Part shown: piece after piece, positions 60,663 through 64,000 of the stretch
Numbering within the stretch: position 1 is the first letter of the stretch
Layout of the letters: every line of letters starts with the position of its first letter
Assembly (NCBI GenBank): GCA_039795165.1
Contig: JBDKER010000025.1
Coordinates: 1-64,000, forward strand
Reading direction: 5' to 3'
Length of the DNA: 64,000 nucleotides
DNA from: V1-33 sp039795165
GTDB taxonomy: Bacteria > Verrucomicrobiota > Verrucomicrobiia > Verrucomicrobiales > V1-33
Notes under the pieces: model-generated
What the model saw: only the letters and a program-made list of their open reading frames with translations
Database searches by the model: none
Told to the model about the DNA's origin: nothing
Made by a program: the position numbers and the translations under genes

Positions 60663-62207
60663 ACCGGGCGGTGCGGGCTCTGCCGGGGTGACCGCGGTCT
60701 GGTCATCTGTGGTGGTGCCGAGCCATGGCATGGGGATGTCCGGGTAGAGTGAGCGGAGGAGGCTGGCGGTGGCGGCGGTGAGGGTGCGGTTGATTTCCGG
60801 GGTGAGGGAATCCGGGGTGGTGTCCGGGTCGGCGGCCTTTTTCCATGTGGATTCGAGGGCGCTGCGGTGGTGCTGGAGTTCGGCGCGGGCGGCGGGGGGC
60901 CAGTGGGGTGGGTGTTCGGCGTCCTGCCATGAACCGCGGCCGCGGCCGAAGTGGGCGACGGCGAGGTAGGTGACGAGGGCGATTTCTGCCTGGGCGATGA
61001 AGTGTTCGAGGGTCCAGCGGACCGAGTGGTCGTCGCTGCGGGTGAGGTTGAGACCTTTGGCGAGGAGCCATGCGCCGGTGCCGCCTGCGAAGAAGCCGAT
61101 GACGGTGCCTCCGCCGAAGGTCATGCCTCCGGTTTTGAGGTCGGCGACGAGACCGCCGGCTGCTCCGGTGAGGGCGGCACCGACGGCGGTCCAGACGGAT
61201 TCGCTGACGTGGCTGGGGACGCCGAAGTCGGTGGCTCCGGCGGTGATGGCTGAGCGGGCGGTGTGGCCTGTGAGGCCGTGGAGGGCGATGAGGGTATCGA
61301 CGCTCAGCATGGAGCGGGTGGCGAGGCGGCGGCTGAGTTCCTCGCGGGCGAGGGTCATTTCCTCCTGAAGGGGGGCGCGGCCGATTCCGATTTTCTGGTA
61401 GAGTTTCTCGCGGCTGACGGTGATGCGGTCGGTGGCGGCGCAGGCCAACTGGGAGGCGAGGGTGGTCATGCTGCGGTGGAAGGTATTGATGCCTTCCTTG
61501 AGCCATGCGTGGCGGAGGCTGGCGAAGGCGGGCTGTTTCGATTCCGGGAGGAGTGGGGCGACGGCGTCCATGAGTTCACCTTCCTGGACCCAGCAGCGGG
61601 CAAAGGCGTCGAGAGAGAGGACTGAGCGGACGATGGGGAAGCGGGCGAGGTGGCTTTGCCATGCCTGTTCTTCGGTGGCTTCGGCGCCTGGGGGTCTGGG
61701 TGGGCCTGTCTGGTTGAGGAGGAGGATGACGGGTCGGCCGATCCATGTGAGGATTTCCATTTCCATGTCGACGTAGCCGGTGGCCTCCGGGTTTTCGCCG
61801 GCGTTGACGAGGTAGAGGACGACATCGGCTTCCGACTGGACATTCTGGACGGCCTGCTGGCTGCACCAGAGGGCGCGGTCGCGGAAGCGGTCCCAGATTT
61901 CGGAGAGGAACCAGCCGAGGGGGCGGTCGGCTGAGCGGAGGCGTTTGAGGAGTTTGGGGGTGCTGCCGAAGCCGGGGGTATCCCAGAGGATGAGGCGGTG
62001 GGGGCCTGCTTCGATGAGGGGGTAGGCGGTGGCGACATCCGTGACGTGTTCCTGGTCCGCGGCATCGCCGACGTCGCGGCGGAGGAGAGTGCGTGCGAGC
62101 GTGGTTTTGCCCACATTGGTGTGGGAGATCAGGCTCAGGGTGATGGTGTCGGCGGAAGGCACGTGGAGACGGGGAAGAGTGAATGCACAGGGGTGAGGGG
62201 GCTGCAA
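60657..62207 (-). CDS. Era-like GTPase with DUF3482-type C-terminal domain
   Basis: A 516-residue protein. The N-terminal G domain has P-loop SHTNVGKTT (28-36; Ser in place of the first Gly), G3 LWDTPGFG and a G4-like LLNQTG without the classical NKxD Asp. Such departures are seen in the DUF3482 GTPase group. The C-terminal region (about 280-500) has long helices and a Gly/Ala-rich hydrophobic hairpin (AVGAALTGAAGGLVADLK, GTVIGFFAGGTGAWLLAKGL) that may insert in membrane. Usual partners such as a DUF2868 protein are absent. The start is uncertain: TTG at 62207, or GTG at 62162. Function unknown. Its end overlaps queF by 6 bases, tail to tail. Confidence 0.82.
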   Translation of the reverse strand: MQPPHPCAFTLPRLHVPSADTITLSLISHTNVGKTTLARTLLRRDVGDAADQEHVTDVATAYPLIEAGPHRLILWDTPGFGSTPKLLKRLRSADRPLGWFLSEIWDRFRDRALWCSQQAVQNVQSEADVVLYLVNAGENPEATGYVDMEMEILTWIGRPVILLLNQTGPPRPPGAEATEEQAWQSHLARFPIVRSVLSLDAFARCWVQEGELMDAVAPLLPESKQPAFASLRHAWLKEGINTFHRSMTTLASQLACAATDRITVSREKLYQKIGIGRAPLQEEMTLAREELSRRLATRSMLSVDTLIALHGLTGHTARSAITAGATDFGVPSHVSESVWTAVGAALTGAAGGLVADLKTGGMTFGGGTVIGFFAGGTGAWLLAKGLNLTRSDDHSVRWTLEHFIAQAEIALVTYLAVAHFGRGRGSWQDAEHPPHWPPAARAELQHHRSALESTWKKAADPDTTPDSLTPEINRTLTAATASLLRSLYPDIPMPWLGTTTDDQTAVTPAEPAPPGS

Positions 62208-62232
62208 TGCCGCAGCGGCGAGGTGTCAGGAA

Positions 62233-62267
62233 CGGAAAAGGGGTGCCCTTGTGACGGGGCACCCCTT
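62233..62267 (-). terminator. Rho-independent terminator for the PA14-like protein gene
   Basis: AAGGGGTGCCC (62238-62248) and GGGCACCCCTT (62257-62267) form a perfect 11-bp stem with an 8-base loop. On the minus strand it is followed by TTTTCC. It lies 33 bases beyond the stop at 62301 and just before the GTPase gene. Confidence 0.88.
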
Positions 62268-62300
62268 CCGGTGTGGGGATTGGGGACTCGTTCCGGCGGG

Positions 62301-64000
62301 TCAGTTCAGGCGGGCGCGGAAGAAGAGTCGGCCTGGTTCAGCGCCTGGGGAGACCGTGCCAGTCCATGTGGTGGTGGTGCTGGTGGCGGTGACGGCTTGG
62401 TCGTTGACCGTCCATGGGCCGGAGGGGCTGGTGGCGGATTCGATGGTATAGGAAGCGCCGGGGATGGACGTGAACGTGAGGGAGAACTGGTTGCCGGAGA
62501 GGCTGTAGTTCAGGACGTTCATGGTGGTGTCGACGAGGGTGAGACCATCGGTATCCGGGACGGTGGTGGCGGCTGCCTTATTGATGAGGCGTACGACGCG
62601 GGCGTCGGCGACGGAGGGGGTGGCGAACGCTTCGAAGTACGAACCGCCGGTGGCTTCGAACCACTGGATGCGCACTGGGTATTCGCCTGCCTCGAGGGTG
62701 ACTTCGCCGGTGGTGCGGGTATTGCCGCCGCCGGCGTTCAGTTCGATGCGGGCGTTTTCCGCGCCGTTGCTGGCTGTGGTGATGGTGGCGGTGGCGAGGG
62801 CATTGGCGATGATGCGGGTGAACTGCGGCTGAATTCCGGCTGGGGGAGTGAGGAATTCGAAGTAGCCGCCATCGTCGCCCTGCCAGCCGACGTTGTAGGT
62901 ACCGGCGACTGGGACGATGAGAGTGCCTTCGAAGCGGCTGACGTAGTAATTGTCGTCGACGTTGGCGACATCGTTGGGGTTCGGGTAGTCGTTCGGGAAG
63001 AGGCCGGTACCGCTGGCGGTGTCGCGCAGATTGATCATGTCGCGGTTGACGAGCGCGGTGAGGGGCTGGGTGGCGAGCCAGTTATCGGTCTGGGCGGCGG
63101 TGATGCCCCATCCGGCGGGAGCGGTGGTGGTGTAGGGGATGGTCTGAACGACGCTGAAGCCCGGGTCTTTTACGGTGATGATGCCGAGCGGGTTGGGTCC
63201 GGCCTTGTAGCCGACGAGGCGCCATGCGTCGGCGGCATTGATATTGACGCCGCCGTTATTGGCGGTGGCTCCGGCGGCGTATTCGCCTGTGCCGAGTTGG
63301 TTTCCTGGGATGGCGAAGACTTCCGCCATGAATTCGCGGCTGCGGTCGAACGAGAGGAATTCGATGGGGTGGACGCCGGCCTGGAGGAAGATGAGGCTGC
63401 GGGTGATGTTTTCGGTGAGGGCGGTCGATCCGGCTGTCCATGCGAGCACGGCTGGGTCTGCGGGGTCGATGCCGCCGACGCCGTTGCGTCCGAGCCACTG
63501 ATTGCGTCCGATGCGGAGGGCGAAGCCATCCGAGCAGCGGACTCCGAAGGTGTAGAGGCCTGAGGAGGGGACGAAGAGGGAGCCGCGGGCGTGCATGGCG
63601 ACGTCGTCATCGTTGGTGAATTCGAGGTCGCCTGGGAGGGGTTGGTCGCCGCCGAAGAGGCCTGCGGTGCCTGGGTTGGACGGGTCCGAGAAGTTGAGGA
63701 CTCTGGTGGAACCGTAGATGCTTTCGCCCAGTCCGCTGCTGAGGGCGGCGACGGCATCCTGGAGGGTATTGAGGGTGAGGCCTGAGAAGCGGAGGTAGCG
63801 GATGTTCCATGCGCCGTTGCCTGCGGTGGGGGCTCCGGGGATGCTGGTGGGGAAGATCGGGGGGAGTTCTGTGGTATCGCCCATGAGCTTCCATGTCCCG
63901 GTGTCATTATCGGCGAGGTGGACGCCGGGGGCGTAGTAGAGTTCTGCGGCGGCTCCGCCGGTACCTTCGTAGTGGAGGACCTGGACTTCGTAGTTACCGG
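62301..64000 (-). CDS. Exported PA14-like domain protein, N-terminus outside window
   Basis: The frame stays open to the right edge of the window, where it reads YEVQVLHYEGTGGAAAELYY, so the gene starts beyond 64000; the ATG at 63884 is internal. About 566 residues are visible. There are two or three PA14-like carbohydrate-binding segments (LFVPSSGLYTFGVRCSDGFA, GVHPIEFLSFDRSREFMAEV, LIVPVAGTYNVGWQGDDGGY, LEAGEYPVRIQWFEATGGSY), separated by spacers. The last 60 residues (SLTFTSIPGASYTIESATS and following, ending FFRARLN) are the short module also found in the proteins at 2761 and 47619. It is likely a large secreted or surface glycan-binding protein. A strong terminator follows at 62233-62267. 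Confidence 0.85.
   Translation of the reverse strand, partial: GNYEVQVLHYEGTGGAAAELYYAPGVHLADNDTGTWKLMGDTTELPPIFPTSIPGAPTAGNGAWNIRYLRFSGLTLNTLQDAVAALSSGLGESIYGSTRVLNFSDPSNPGTAGLFGGDQPLPGDLEFTNDDDVAMHARGSLFVPSSGLYTFGVRCSDGFALRIGRNQWLGRNGVGGIDPADPAVLAWTAGSTALTENITRSLIFLQAGVHPIEFLSFDRSREFMAEVFAIPGNQLGTGEYAAGATANNGGVNINAADAWRLVGYKAGPNPLGIITVKDPGFSVVQTIPYTTTAPAGWGITAAQTDNWLATQPLTALVNRDMINLRDTASGTGLFPNDYPNPNDVANVDDNYYVSRFEGTLIVPVAGTYNVGWQGDDGGYFEFLTPPAGIQPQFTRIIANALATATITTASNGAENARIELNAGGGNTRTTGEVTLEAGEYPVRIQWFEATGGSYFEAFATPSVADARVVRLINKAAATTVPDTDGLTLVDTTMNVLNYSLSGNQFSLTFTSIPGASYTIESATSPSGPWTVNDQAVTATSTTTTWTGTVSPGAEPGRLFFRARLN

Noticed and set aside
61998..63563. A 521-codon plus-strand frame spanning the GTPase and PA14-like genes
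   Set aside because: It runs through a strong minus-strand terminator hairpin and is antisense to two supported genes.

Overview
The window is a GC-rich, gene-dense bacterial chromosome segment, most likely from Verrucomicrobiota (PVC superphylum). The case rests on gene families. There is a planctomycete-type cytochrome / DUF1549 / DUF1553 / LamG protein (27897-31880), a PEP-CTERM protein (38268-39032), Tat-exported Gfo/Idh/MocA oxidoreductases, many large exported proteins, and start sites that mostly lack a Shine-Dalgarno sequence. I see no phage, IS element, CRISPR array, rRNA or tRNA. No gene-free stretch exceeds about 190 bases.

Region 1-12216 is mostly housekeeping and metabolism: the end of an FAD oxidoreductase, an SDR protein with an altered active site, an Ldh_2 dehydrogenase, and an exported dikinase-like protein. 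A leftward run follows: alpha/beta hydrolase, DUF885 protein, rsmH, oligopeptide-binding lipoprotein, hisF and a small zinc-ribbon membrane protein. Region 12403-18254 holds an App1-like phosphatase, a Tat-exported Gfo/Idh protein, iron-sulfur L-serine dehydratase, an outer-membrane barrel and thiE. Region 18361-24657 is a type II secretion/type IV pilus assembly locus with two consecutive GspE/PilB ATPases, a GspF/PilC platform protein, a pseudopilin and an unknown membrane protein.

Region 24731-31880 has another Gfo/Idh protein, a DUF4239 membrane protein, an apparently exported nicotinamidase and the large cytochrome/DUF1553 protein. Region 32030-38178 is a tight rightward operon: TPR protein, a three-domain protein whose receiver, kinase and FGE-like parts all look catalytically dead, a secreted protein and a cell-wall amidase, then threonine synthase. 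Next come a PEP-CTERM protein, an orphan flavin-dependent halogenase, and an AraC regulator divergent from an arylsulfatase with a 21-bp-spaced direct repeat between them.

Region 44133-47471 is a compact leftward operon of a two-component system with three secreted proteins, one carrying paired EF-hands. Region 47619-64000 contains secreted Ig/LTD and PA14-like proteins, gatB flanked by two related membrane/TPR proteins, and a leftward aldolase / enolase-superfamily / parB / glutaminyl-cyclase-like / TPR series. It ends with a second amidase, hisS, queF and a DUF3482-type GTPase.

The strongest candidates for something undescribed are the pseudoenzyme-amidase operon (32030-36750) and the EF-hand two-component operon (44133-47471). 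Next is the exported dikinase with glucan-water-dikinase-like domain order (2761-5028). All functions are predicted from sequence by eye; no database search was run.
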